64,000 nucleotides of DNA from Psychrobacillus psychrodurans (lineage in GTDB: Bacteria > Bacillota > Bacilli > Bacillales_A > Planococcaceae): NCBI RefSeq assembly GCF_027563345.1, contig NZ_JAMKBK010000008.1; one strand, written 5' to 3'. Under the pieces are notes generated by a model. The model searched no databases. It had not been told where the DNA came from and worked only from the letters and a program-made list of their open reading frames with translations. Both the position numbers and the translations under genes were made by a program. Below are positions 26,398 through 33,995 of the stretch, piece after piece. Every line of letters starts with the position of its first letter. The first letter of the stretch is position 1.

Positions 26398-27297
26398 ATG
26401 ACGTTATCAATCAACCAAGTAACTAAGAGATACCAAGACTTCGTCGCTGTTAACAGTTTGTCCTTTACAATTGAAAAAGGAGAAATCTTTGGATTGATCG
26501 GACAGAATGGGGCTGGTAAAACAACGACATTTCGCATGATTTTAGACTTACAGGAGACTACTGAAGGAAATATTATGTGGAATGGGAAGCAGATTAACTC
26601 CATTAACCGAGACATTCTAGGCTATTTACCTGAAGAGCGCGGCATCTTCCCTGCAATGACAGTGGAAGACCAATTATACTTCTTCGGAGAGCTAAGAGGG
26701 AAGACAAAAAAAGATCTTAAAAAAGAAGTAGATTACTGGATTAATCGTTTTGAATTAGAGGATAAGCGAAAATCAAAAGCGGAAACCTTGTCCAAAGGGA
26801 ACCAACAAAAGGTCCAACTTATCGCTAGTTTTATACATCAACCAGAGTTCTTGATATTAGATGAGCCTTTTAGTGGCTTGGACCCTGTTAATATGGATTT
26901 ACTAAAGCAAGCAATTCTGGACTTAAAGCGCAAGGGAACGACTATATTATTTTCTAGTCATCAAATGGATAATGTTGAAGAGCTTTGTGATCATTTATGC
27001 TTACTGAAACGTGGTGTGTCCTTGTTTTCAGGTAGCTTATTGGACTTAAAGAAACAATACGGTAAAACAAAATTAACGATACGTACAGAAATTCCAAGAG
27101 AAGTCTTAGCTGGATTGCATGGTGTAAGGGATATTCAAGTTGGAAAGGATCATTATACATTAACACTTGAGGATGAATCATATGCGCAGTCTATCTTCGA
27201 CTATGTATCTAATGGAAAATATATAGAGAAATTTAGTTTGGATTATTTATCATTAGATGAAATCTTCAAGGATAAGGTAGGTGGTACACATGTCTAA
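26398..27297 (+). CDS. ABC transporter ATP-binding protein (NatA/YhaQ type)
   Basis: A 299-residue ATPase: Walker A GQNGAGKTTT, signature LSKGNQQKVQL (SKG instead of SGG, usual for this branch), Walker B FLILDEPFSGLDP and H-loop SSHQM, with a C-terminal domain of ~90 residues. It drives the permease encoded next, which overlaps by 8 bp. NatAB-type exporters were linked to Na+ efflux in B. subtilis; homologues may instead export drugs or peptides. ATG 26398 has TAGGAG seven bases upstream. Confidence 0.9.
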   Translation: MTLSINQVTKRYQDFVAVNSLSFTIEKGEIFGLIGQNGAGKTTTFRMILDLQETTEGNIMWNGKQINSINRDILGYLPEERGIFPAMTVEDQLYFFGELRGKTKKDLKKEVDYWINRFELEDKRKSKAETLSKGNQQKVQLIASFIHQPEFLILDEPFSGLDPVNMDLLKQAILDLKRKGTTILFSSHQMDNVEELCDHLCLLKRGVSLFSGSLLDLKKQYGKTKLTIRTEIPREVLAGLHGVRDIQVGKDHYTLTLEDESYAQSIFDYVSNGKYIEKFSLDYLSLDEIFKDKVGGTHV

Positions 27298-28528
27298 ATT
27301 TTGGCTATTAGTTAAGCAGTTATATGTTCAAAAAGTAAAAGCGAAATCATTTATATTTTCTATCGTACTATATGTTGCAGTGATCAGTGGAGTTATGTTC
27401 TGGTCAGATATTAAAGAAGCGTTTTTCCAAGAAGAAGCTTTACAGATTGCTTTAATCAACGAAACAGATATAGAAATCGAGGCTTTATTTGAATCGACTA
27501 ACGACATAGAATTCACCTTTCCAACTGATGAGGTAGAAAAGGTAGAAGAACAAGTCGTCAACGGGGACTTTGCCGCTGTAATTTTCGTTGAGGATCAGGA
27601 CAATTCATTGACAGCAGAAATCGCCACCTTTGAACCACTAACATTTAATGATCAGCAAAGCCTTTCTTCAACTCTACAGTATGCAGGGAAAATATATGAA
27701 GTACAGCAGCTAAATTTAACAGCTGAGCAAGCTGACAAAATTCTTCAATCCGAAACTACTATCACGATGAAAAATCTTGATGAGCAATCTGCCTCAGGTA
27801 AAAGTGAGGATGAGAAGGCTGCAGGAATTGGTGCTTCCTTTTTAATAGGCTTTTTAATTTATTCATTTGTTATGACATTTTTATCGATGATTACAACTGA
27901 TGTTGCTTCCGAAAAAGGTTCACGTGTTCTAGAGGTTTTACTCGCTAGTGTAAAGCCAGCTACACATTTTATGGCGAAGTTAACCGGAACATTTCTCCTA
28001 GCATTGACACAAATTGCGGGATTATTACTTGTTCAAGGATTGTTATTCGCACTGATTGATGGCGGATCTAAATGGGATGTTGTCCAGGAAATTGCCAACG
28101 AATTATCCCTTGCATTTATCGGATACTCAGTAGCATTTTTATTGATAACAATCATTCTATACTTAATACTTGGTGCATTATTAGGGTCTTTAGTTTCCAA
28201 GGTTGAGGAATCAAGTCAGGCGATGATGCCTGCGATGATGGTAGGAATTATTGGATTTTACGTTTTAATCTCAGGTATGGCAAGTCCTGATACGCTGCTG
28301 ATTAAAGTATTCTCTTATATTCCGTTCACGTCAGGTATGGTAATGCCACTACGAATTGGAGCAACAGATATATCCACATTTGAACCAATTCTGTCCATGG
28401 CTATACTAATCGTCACTGTAATTCTTCTATTCCTATTAAGCTTATCCTTCTATAAACGAAGTGTTTTAACTTATAGTAGTGGGGGAATAATTCAAAAAAT
28501 CAAAACCGTTTTAAAGGTCACAACTTAA
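27290..28528 (+). CDS. ABC transporter permease (NatB/YhaP type)
   Basis: A 412-residue ABC2-type membrane protein: helix 1 near residue 25, a ~135-residue extracellular domain, then five or six helices (SFLIGFLIYSFVMTFL, LTGTFLLALTQIAGLLL and so on). The motif DVASEKGSRVLEVLLASVKP between helices 2 and 3 is characteristic of NatB/YhaP exporters. ATG 27290 lies in the overlap ATGTCTAA with the ATPase stop. The two genes are followed by a terminator and make a complete exporter. Confidence 0.9.
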   Translation: MSKFWLLVKQLYVQKVKAKSFIFSIVLYVAVISGVMFWSDIKEAFFQEEALQIALINETDIEIEALFESTNDIEFTFPTDEVEKVEEQVVNGDFAAVIFVEDQDNSLTAEIATFEPLTFNDQQSLSSTLQYAGKIYEVQQLNLTAEQADKILQSETTITMKNLDEQSASGKSEDEKAAGIGASFLIGFLIYSFVMTFLSMITTDVASEKGSRVLEVLLASVKPATHFMAKLTGTFLLALTQIAGLLLVQGLLFALIDGGSKWDVVQEIANELSLAFIGYSVAFLLITIILYLILGALLGSLVSKVEESSQAMMPAMMVGIIGFYVLISGMASPDTLLIKVFSYIPFTSGMVMPLRIGATDISTFEPILSMAILIVTVILLFLLSLSFYKRSVLTYSSGGIIQKIKTVLKVTT

Positions 28529-28540
28529 TATATTTCACAG

Positions 28541-28576
28541 AAATAATCGCGAAGGTATCCACCCTTGCGATTATTT
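28541..28576 (+). terminator. Terminator of the NatAB-type operon
   Basis: AAATAATCGCGAAGG pairs with CCTTGCGATTATTT with one bulge and is followed by TTTTT. It starts 12 bases after the permease stop. Confidence 0.8.
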
Positions 28577-28578
28577 TT

Positions 28579-28607
28579 TTGATACAATTTTTGATTTCTT
28601 GCATAAA
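28579..28607 (+). promoter_or_regulatory. Candidate asnB promoter
   Basis: TTGATA (28579-28584), a 17-bp spacer and CATAAA (28602-28607) sit directly behind the preceding terminator and 28 bp before the asparagine synthase start. The -10 is imperfect and the leader very short, so this is tentative. Confidence 0.35.
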
Positions 28608-28634
28608 ATAATGGATGAAAGAAGGGATGCATAT

Positions 28635-30479
28635 ATGTGTGGAATTACTGGTTGGATTCATTTTCAAAGAGATTTGCGAAACGAATTATCAGCGGTTTCG
28701 AAAATGACGGAAACCTTAAAGAAGCGTGGTCCAGATGACGATAATATTTGGAGTTCTCCGCACGCCGTGTTTGGACATCGACGTCTAACAGTGGTAGATC
28801 CTGTTGGTGGAAAACAACCAATGACTAAAAACTATCAATCAAGTGAATATACACTTACGTATAATGGAGAGCTATATAATACTGAGGATCTCAGAACAGA
28901 ATTGTTGAAACGTGGGCATTCCTTCTCTGGCCATTCGGATACCGAGGTTTTATTGACCTCTTATATTGAATGGAAGGAAAAATGCGTTGACTACTTTAAC
29001 GGTATATTTGCTTTTGCAATTTGGGATGAAATGGAACAAAAAGTGTTTATTGCACGCGATCGCCTTGGAGTTAAACCACTTTTTTATACTGAGAAAAATG
29101 GGGGTTTCCTATTTGGCTCTGAGCAAAAATCGCTCTTCGCACATCCTGCTATTTCTCCAATCATAAATAGAAATGGCCTTGCAGAGATTATTGGTTTAGG
29201 CCCATCTCGTCTCCCTGGTTCAGGCGTGTACAAGGATATACATGAATTACGCCCCGCACACGCACTAAGCTTAACTAGTAAAGGACTCCGTACTTGGCGC
29301 TACTGGAATGTAGAAAGTAAGGAGCATACAGATTCTTTAGACGAAACAATCGAAAAAGTTCGCTTCCTAGTAACTGATGCTGTAGAAAGACAACTTGTAT
29401 CTGACGTACCTCTTTGCACATTTCTGTCTGGTGGTTTGGATTCTAGTATCATTACGTCAATCGCTGCCAAATCCTATTCACATAATTCTAAATCCTCTCT
29501 GAACACTTACTCCATTGACTATCAAGACAATGACCATCATTTTAAAGGCAATACCTTTCAGCCATCAAACGACCTCCCTTGGATTCAAAAGGTGACAAAC
29601 CATCTAGAAACGAAACATCATTTCTCTATTATTACCCAACAAAAATTAGCGGAGTTTTTAAGAGAGGCTGTTCACGTACGTGATCTTCCTGGAATGGCCG
29701 ATATCGATTCATCTTTACTTTGGTTTTGCAGAGAAATTAAACAGGATTTTACAGTAGGACTTTCTGGAGAGTGCGCTGATGAGATTTTTGGTGGCTATCC
29801 ATGGTTCCATCAGGTTGGAAACGCAGAAAAAGGTTTTCCCTGGATACGATCTACCAATGAACGCTTTCAGCTATTAAATGATAGTTGGCAAGGTAAATTA
29901 AAAATAGAAGAATATGTACAAAATGCATACGATTCAACTATAGCTGAAACTCCTCTGCTAGAGGGGGAAACAGATATAGAAGCAAAAAGACGAGCATTAT
30001 TTTATACAAATATGACATGGTTTATGACTACCCTTTTAGATAGAAAAGATCGTATGAGTATGGGTGCTAGTTTAGAGGTCCGCGTGCCATTTGCGGATCA
30101 CCGATTGGTAGAGTATGCATGGAACATTCCTTGGGAATACAAAATGGTTGGCAACCAGGAAAAAGGTATTCTACGAAAGGCATTTCAAGATAGCTTGCCA
30201 TATGATGTACTTTATCGCAAAAAAAGCCCATATCCCAAAACCCATAATCCAGTCTACACAGGGATTGTAAGTAATATGTTAAAAGAGCAATTGCAAGATA
30301 AAAACTCTATTCTGCATGAGCTTTTCCAAAAGCAACGTCTAGCTGATTTAGTTGAATCGAATGGGGAAGCATTTAAAGTACCATGGTTCGGTCAGTTAAT
30401 GTCTGGTCCACAACTTCTTGCATATCTAGTGCAAATGCATATTTGGTTTAAGGAATATAATGTTCAACTGGTGGATTAA
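28635..30479 (+). CDS. asnB: Asparagine synthase, glutamine-hydrolysing
   Basis: A 614-residue enzyme. The mature chain begins with catalytic Cys (MCGITGWIHF); the class II glutaminase domain spans ~1-210 with RGPDDDN and LTYNGELYN. The synthetase domain follows, with the ATP pyrophosphatase loop FLSGGLDSSIIT and GLSGECADEIFGGYPWF. Start ATG 28635 is fixed by the Cys and by a GAAGGGA site; an in-frame TTG at 28599 is too far upstream. The length equals B. subtilis AsnO (the sporulation paralogue) rather than AsnB, so it could be either functionally. Confidence 0.93.
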   Translation: MCGITGWIHFQRDLRNELSAVSKMTETLKKRGPDDDNIWSSPHAVFGHRRLTVVDPVGGKQPMTKNYQSSEYTLTYNGELYNTEDLRTELLKRGHSFSGHSDTEVLLTSYIEWKEKCVDYFNGIFAFAIWDEMEQKVFIARDRLGVKPLFYTEKNGGFLFGSEQKSLFAHPAISPIINRNGLAEIIGLGPSRLPGSGVYKDIHELRPAHALSLTSKGLRTWRYWNVESKEHTDSLDETIEKVRFLVTDAVERQLVSDVPLCTFLSGGLDSSIITSIAAKSYSHNSKSSLNTYSIDYQDNDHHFKGNTFQPSNDLPWIQKVTNHLETKHHFSIITQQKLAEFLREAVHVRDLPGMADIDSSLLWFCREIKQDFTVGLSGECADEIFGGYPWFHQVGNAEKGFPWIRSTNERFQLLNDSWQGKLKIEEYVQNAYDSTIAETPLLEGETDIEAKRRALFYTNMTWFMTTLLDRKDRMSMGASLEVRVPFADHRLVEYAWNIPWEYKMVGNQEKGILRKAFQDSLPYDVLYRKKSPYPKTHNPVYTGIVSNMLKEQLQDKNSILHELFQKQRLADLVESNGEAFKVPWFGQLMSGPQLLAYLVQMHIWFKEYNVQLVD

Positions 30480-30555
30480 AAACTCCAGCCACACTTCAAG
30501 AGATTTGTATTCCTAACTAGGCAGAGATGCGTGAGATGGATAAATTTCCCTTTCC

Positions 30556-30670
30556 GCAAGTAAATCATCATCCAGAGCAAGTAAACAAACAGCGAACACA
30601 AGTAACTTATGAATTAAAGCAAGTAACTGCCCGATGAACGCAAGTAACTGGCATGCCAAAGCAAGTAAAT
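30556..30670 (+). repeat. Six-unit 21-bp-period GCAAGTAA array
   Basis: The 10-mer (G/A)CAAGTAA(A/C)(T/C) begins at 30556, 30577, 30598, 30619, 30640 and 30661, always exactly 21 bp apart, with 11 bp of unrelated sequence between units. It lies between the convergent asnB and dapL genes. Only the 8-bp core is conserved, which argues against recent slippage and for selection on the core and the spacing. The same array in reverse orientation is at 63459. No protein frame is conserved between the two. Confidence 0.85.
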
Positions 30671-30716
30671 GGTTAAGAAGGTTAGATCTTCGCTTAATAA
30701 TTATGGGAAAATAAAC

Positions 30717-30756
30717 AAAAGAAGCTACTCAATCCTTAGACAGAGTAGCTTCTTTT
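30717..30756 (-). terminator. Terminator of dapH-dapL
   Basis: AAAAGAAGCTACTC (30717-30730) pairs perfectly with GAGTAGCTTCTTTT (30743-30756), four bases from the dapL stop. Confidence 0.85.
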
Positions 30757-30759
30757 GTA

Positions 30760-31884
30760 TTAACTTGAAATTTCACGAAAGTAGGAATCTATAAATGGCA
30801 CAAGATAGTCAATCACCGCTTCATCTGGATTGAGCTTCGGATGATGCAATCCATAAGGTGATTCAACTCCAGCCCAAAATAACAGTCCCGGTATTTCTTG
30901 TAGGAAATAACCAAAGTCTTCGCCAGTCATAGCCGCATCACATAAAATGGCATTAGTTGCAGGATGCGCTTCTGCAAATGCCAAAAACTCGTTCGCAAGT
31001 ACCTCATCATTTTTAACTTGATAATAGGACGAACCATAGTTTATTTGAACAGAGCATTCAAAAGCAATTTCTGCTGCTCGACAAAATGCCTCGATCTTCT
31101 CTTTAATAATTGTCATTGTTCCTGCATCCATTGTACGAATAGTTCCCTCTAACCTAGCATGTCCAGAAATTATATTCTGTACTGTTCCAGAGGTGAACTT
31201 CCCAATCGTAAGTACTGCGGGATCCATTGGATTGACAGAACGGCTTACAATTGTCTGAAGTTGCAATAGTAGCGTAGCGGCCGCAACAGACATATCTCTG
31301 GCTTGATGCGGAAATGCTGCATGCCCCTCCTTACCAATGACATTGATAAACAATTCAGATGTATTGGCAAATAACAAACCTGGGCGCGTAGCTACAGTAC
31401 CAACAGGGAATTCTGGTGCTACATGAAAGGCAAATATTTTATCAGGTACCAAAGCTTGTTGCTCTTCTTTCAGCCATTCACGCATTGGGAGAGCACCACC
31501 CGGACTTTCCTCAGCTGGTTGAAACAGAATAACTGCATGATCTTTTATAGGGTTTTCTACTAATTTTCTTAGTAGCCCCAGTGCCACAGTCATATGCATA
31601 TCATGACCACAAGCATGCATTTTCCCCGGATGACTGGATTCAAAGGAAAGCCCAGTCACCTCTGTTATTGGAAGACCATCGATATCCGTTCTCCAGCCAA
31701 TCGTTTGTGTAGGTTCGGTTCCTTCTATTTTCACAACTATACCTGTTTTCCAAGTAGTAATTGTCAGTCTATCCTGTGGAAGTGTACGAATTTGCTCTAA
31801 TAAATAATTTTGTGTTTTTACTTCTTCAAAACCTAATTCAGGTATGCGATGTAAATCTCTCCGAATATCTTGTAAGGTTTTCAT
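30760..31884 (-). CDS. dapL: N-acetyldiaminopimelate deacetylase
   Basis: A 374-residue M20-family metallo-amidohydrolase. The metal ligands are in HACGHDMHM (residues ~90-98) and FQPAEESPGGA; the dimerisation domain includes GKEGHAAFPHQARDMS; the last ligand region is MTGEDFGYFLQ. Together with DapH upstream (11 bp gap) it removes the acetyl group from N-acetyl-LL-diaminopimelate in the acetylase branch of lysine and wall-peptide synthesis (ykuQ-ykuR in B. subtilis). That context separates it from general aminoacylases. Confidence 0.9.
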   Translation of the reverse strand: MKTLQDIRRDLHRIPELGFEEVKTQNYLLEQIRTLPQDRLTITTWKTGIVVKIEGTEPTQTIGWRTDIDGLPITEVTGLSFESSHPGKMHACGHDMHMTVALGLLRKLVENPIKDHAVILFQPAEESPGGALPMREWLKEEQQALVPDKIFAFHVAPEFPVGTVATRPGLLFANTSELFINVIGKEGHAAFPHQARDMSVAAATLLLQLQTIVSRSVNPMDPAVLTIGKFTSGTVQNIISGHARLEGTIRTMDAGTMTIIKEKIEAFCRAAEIAFECSVQINYGSSYYQVKNDEVLANEFLAFAEAHPATNAILCDAAMTGEDFGYFLQEIPGLLFWAGVESPYGLHHPKLNPDEAVIDYLVPFIDSYFREISS

Positions 31885-31895
31885 CAGCTACCAAC

Positions 31896-32609
31896 TTACA
31901 ACTGACGTAATTCTTGCATGATTTCCGTTTTTGATCTTGTTTGATCATCAATTTCTTTAATCACTTTTGCGGGTGCTCCAACGGCAACCGAGTACGGTGG
32001 AATATCCTTCGTTACAATTGCACCAGCAGCTACAACTGCTCCTTTACCAACTCTACAACCTTCAAGAACTACAACATTTGCACCAATTAGTACATCATCT
32101 TCAATAATGACAGGAGTTGCAGAAGGTGGCTCAATTACTCCTGCTAGCACTGCACCAGCACCAATATGACAGTTTTTCCCAACAGTCGCACGACCACCCA
32201 GAACTGCACCCATATCAATCATCGTACCTTCTCCAATAACCGCACCAATATTAATAAGTGCCCCCATCATAATTACACTATTATCGCCGATACTAACTTG
32301 ATCTCGAATAATTGCACCTGGCTCAATACGTGCATTTATCCCCTTCAAATCTAAAAGTGGAATAGCAGAATTACGACTTTCGTTCTCAACTACTACATCT
32401 TCAATTTGATCTTTATATTCATTTAAAACGGATTCGATTTCAGACCATTCTCCAAATAATACTAGGGAATTTCCTTCACCAAAAACTTTTGTATGTTCTC
32501 CGAAAGAAATCTGATTTATGCCGTTTCCTTTTATGTATACTTTCACCTGCGTAGATTTCTTTGCATGCTGAATATATGAAATAATTTCGTTTGCATCTAG
32601 TTGTTTCAT
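31896..32609 (-). CDS. dapH: Tetrahydrodipicolinate N-acetyltransferase
   Basis: A 237-residue enzyme with an N-terminal ~85-residue domain and then a left-handed beta-helix of hexapeptide repeats (RIEPGAIIRDQVSIGDNSVIMMG and on), ending VGAPAKVIKEID. MGALINIGAVIGEGTMIDMG is the conserved active-site coil. It acetylates tetrahydrodipicolinate using acetyl-CoA and feeds DapL. Also known as DapD in some annotations. A good AGGAGG site precedes the ATG. Confidence 0.93.
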   Translation of the reverse strand: MKQLDANEIISYIQHAKKSTQVKVYIKGNGINQISFGEHTKVFGEGNSLVLFGEWSEIESVLNEYKDQIEDVVVENESRNSAIPLLDLKGINARIEPGAIIRDQVSIGDNSVIMMGALINIGAVIGEGTMIDMGAVLGGRATVGKNCHIGAGAVLAGVIEPPSATPVIIEDDVLIGANVVVLEGCRVGKGAVVAAGAIVTKDIPPYSVAVGAPAKVIKEIDDQTRSKTEIMQELRQL

Positions 32610-32953
32610 TCTCCATACCTCCTCAAATATGTATCTATTCTACAGTAATTTTTATTAAAAATCACGAATTAAAATTCATTTTTCAAAATTTAACCAACAG
32701 TAAGTTATTTTGAAGCTAGTGAAATATTATTGATGATAAACTTCCACGATAACTTTTAACTTACTAGATAGTATTATGCAGATTTCACCAATTATTATCA
32801 AATTATCAGAAAATACAGAGAACATGTTGTAAATTATCAGATTAATAATATAATAATATTAATCTTCTATTTTTAAGTACTACAATTTTAAGCATTTTTT
32901 CTTGTAGGTACTTTCAATTGAGTGGGAGAAATAATTATTTTGGGGTGAGAAAG
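32610..32953. other. AT-rich divergent intergenic region
   Basis: This stretch separates divergent dapH and the TAXI gene. It is very AT-rich with several short TAAT-rich inverted repeats (around 32835-32865), and must contain both promoters, but no hexamer pair stood out. I see no gene. The TTG at 32918 is in frame with the TAXI gene but lacks a ribosome site. Confidence 0.4.
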
Positions 32954-33952
32954 TTGAAGAAAAATCAATTCAGGTTTTTAGCTTTACTTCTCGGCATGAT
33001 ATTATTACTCGCAGCTTGTAGTGAAAGCAAAAAAAATATTGCAATTGGTCCTCCTGCCAGTGAAACAAATTCAGTTTCAAAAATTATCTTGGATGCCTAC
33101 GGTCTCGAAGAAGGAGATTATAATGAGCATCAAGAAGGATTTGGAGATGCTGCTGACGGTGTGCAGGATGGAAACATTGACATTTCAATTGGAATTCTAG
33201 GACTTCCAGCCGCAAGTATTGAAAGCCTCCAAGCCTCCTCTGGTGACGTTGTGATGATTAGCCTTACTGATAATGCCATCAAGCATATTGAAGCTAATAG
33301 CGGATATAGACGTCATACAATTCCTAAGGACACATACGATTTTCTCGAGTCTGATGTCGAAACTGTTACTGCATATGCAATCCTCATGGCTAATACAGAT
33401 ACAATTAATGAAGAACTTGGTTATAATCTAACAAAAGTTATGATTGAAAAAGCAAGTGAAAATACACATGCTCAAGCTAAACAAATGACCTTAGAAAATG
33501 CACTATTAGGTTCAGAAGGGCTTCCCATCCATCCTGGAGCTAAACGCTATTACGAAGAACAAGGATTAACAGTAGAAAACCCAGTTGCTGAACTTAGTGC
33601 AGATGTAAGTGATGCCAAGAACGAATTTATCCTTGGTACCGGTAGTCAGGGTGGCACTTACTATCCTTTAGGTGGTGAAATGGCAAGCATTTGGAATAAA
33701 AATATTGATGATTTTAACGTGACAAACACCGAAACCGGAGCATCTGTTGAAAACTTATCTAGTATCCGAGATGGACATATGGATCTAGGGATGACAGTAC
33801 ATGTACCAGCATTACAAGCAATAAACGGGGAGGCTGCATTCGAAGGACACAAAGTTCCAAACACCGCTTTTATTGGTCATATTTATCCCGAAGTCATTCA
33901 AATTGTTACACGCGAAGATTCTGGTATAAAAAGCTTTGATGATTTGAAATAA
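32954..33952 (+). CDS. TAXI-family TRAP substrate-binding lipoprotein, apparently circularly permuted
   Basis: A 332-residue lipoprotein (lipobox LLAACS, Cys22; TTG 32954 behind GGGGTGAG). TAXI receptors normally read: signal, then TIGTGG..GVYYPxGG..TGASVEN..YPExVQIV..DSGIKSxxDLKG, then KxIAIGPPxSxT..ILxAYGL..AADGxxDGNxD..HPGAxRYYEEQGL. Here the second block comes first (residues ~26-206, beginning KKNIAIGPPASET), and after a short linker the first block follows (223-332, NEFILGTGSQGGTYYPLGG to DSGIKSFDDLK), where the protein stops. All parts are present, in swapped order. It is 43 bp before the TRAP permease, so it should supply that transporter. Confidence 0.85.
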   Translation: MKKNQFRFLALLLGMILLLAACSESKKNIAIGPPASETNSVSKIILDAYGLEEGDYNEHQEGFGDAADGVQDGNIDISIGILGLPAASIESLQASSGDVVMISLTDNAIKHIEANSGYRRHTIPKDTYDFLESDVETVTAYAILMANTDTINEELGYNLTKVMIEKASENTHAQAKQMTLENALLGSEGLPIHPGAKRYYEEQGLTVENPVAELSADVSDAKNEFILGTGSQGGTYYPLGGEMASIWNKNIDDFNVTNTETGASVENLSSIRDGHMDLGMTVHVPALQAINGEAAFEGHKVPNTAFIGHIYPEVIQIVTREDSGIKSFDDLK

Positions 33953-33995
33953 AACTTCTAGTTTAACTCAATGAATTTAAAAGTGAGGTGGGAAA

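Noticed and set aside
26187..26615. 142-residue frame spanning the natA / secreted-protein divergence
   Set aside because: It overlaps the start of both real genes on the wrong strand and shows no family features.
30556..30670. CRISPR array
   Set aside because: The repeated unit is only 8-10 bp with 11-bp spacers, much shorter than any CRISPR repeat, and no cas gene is nearby.
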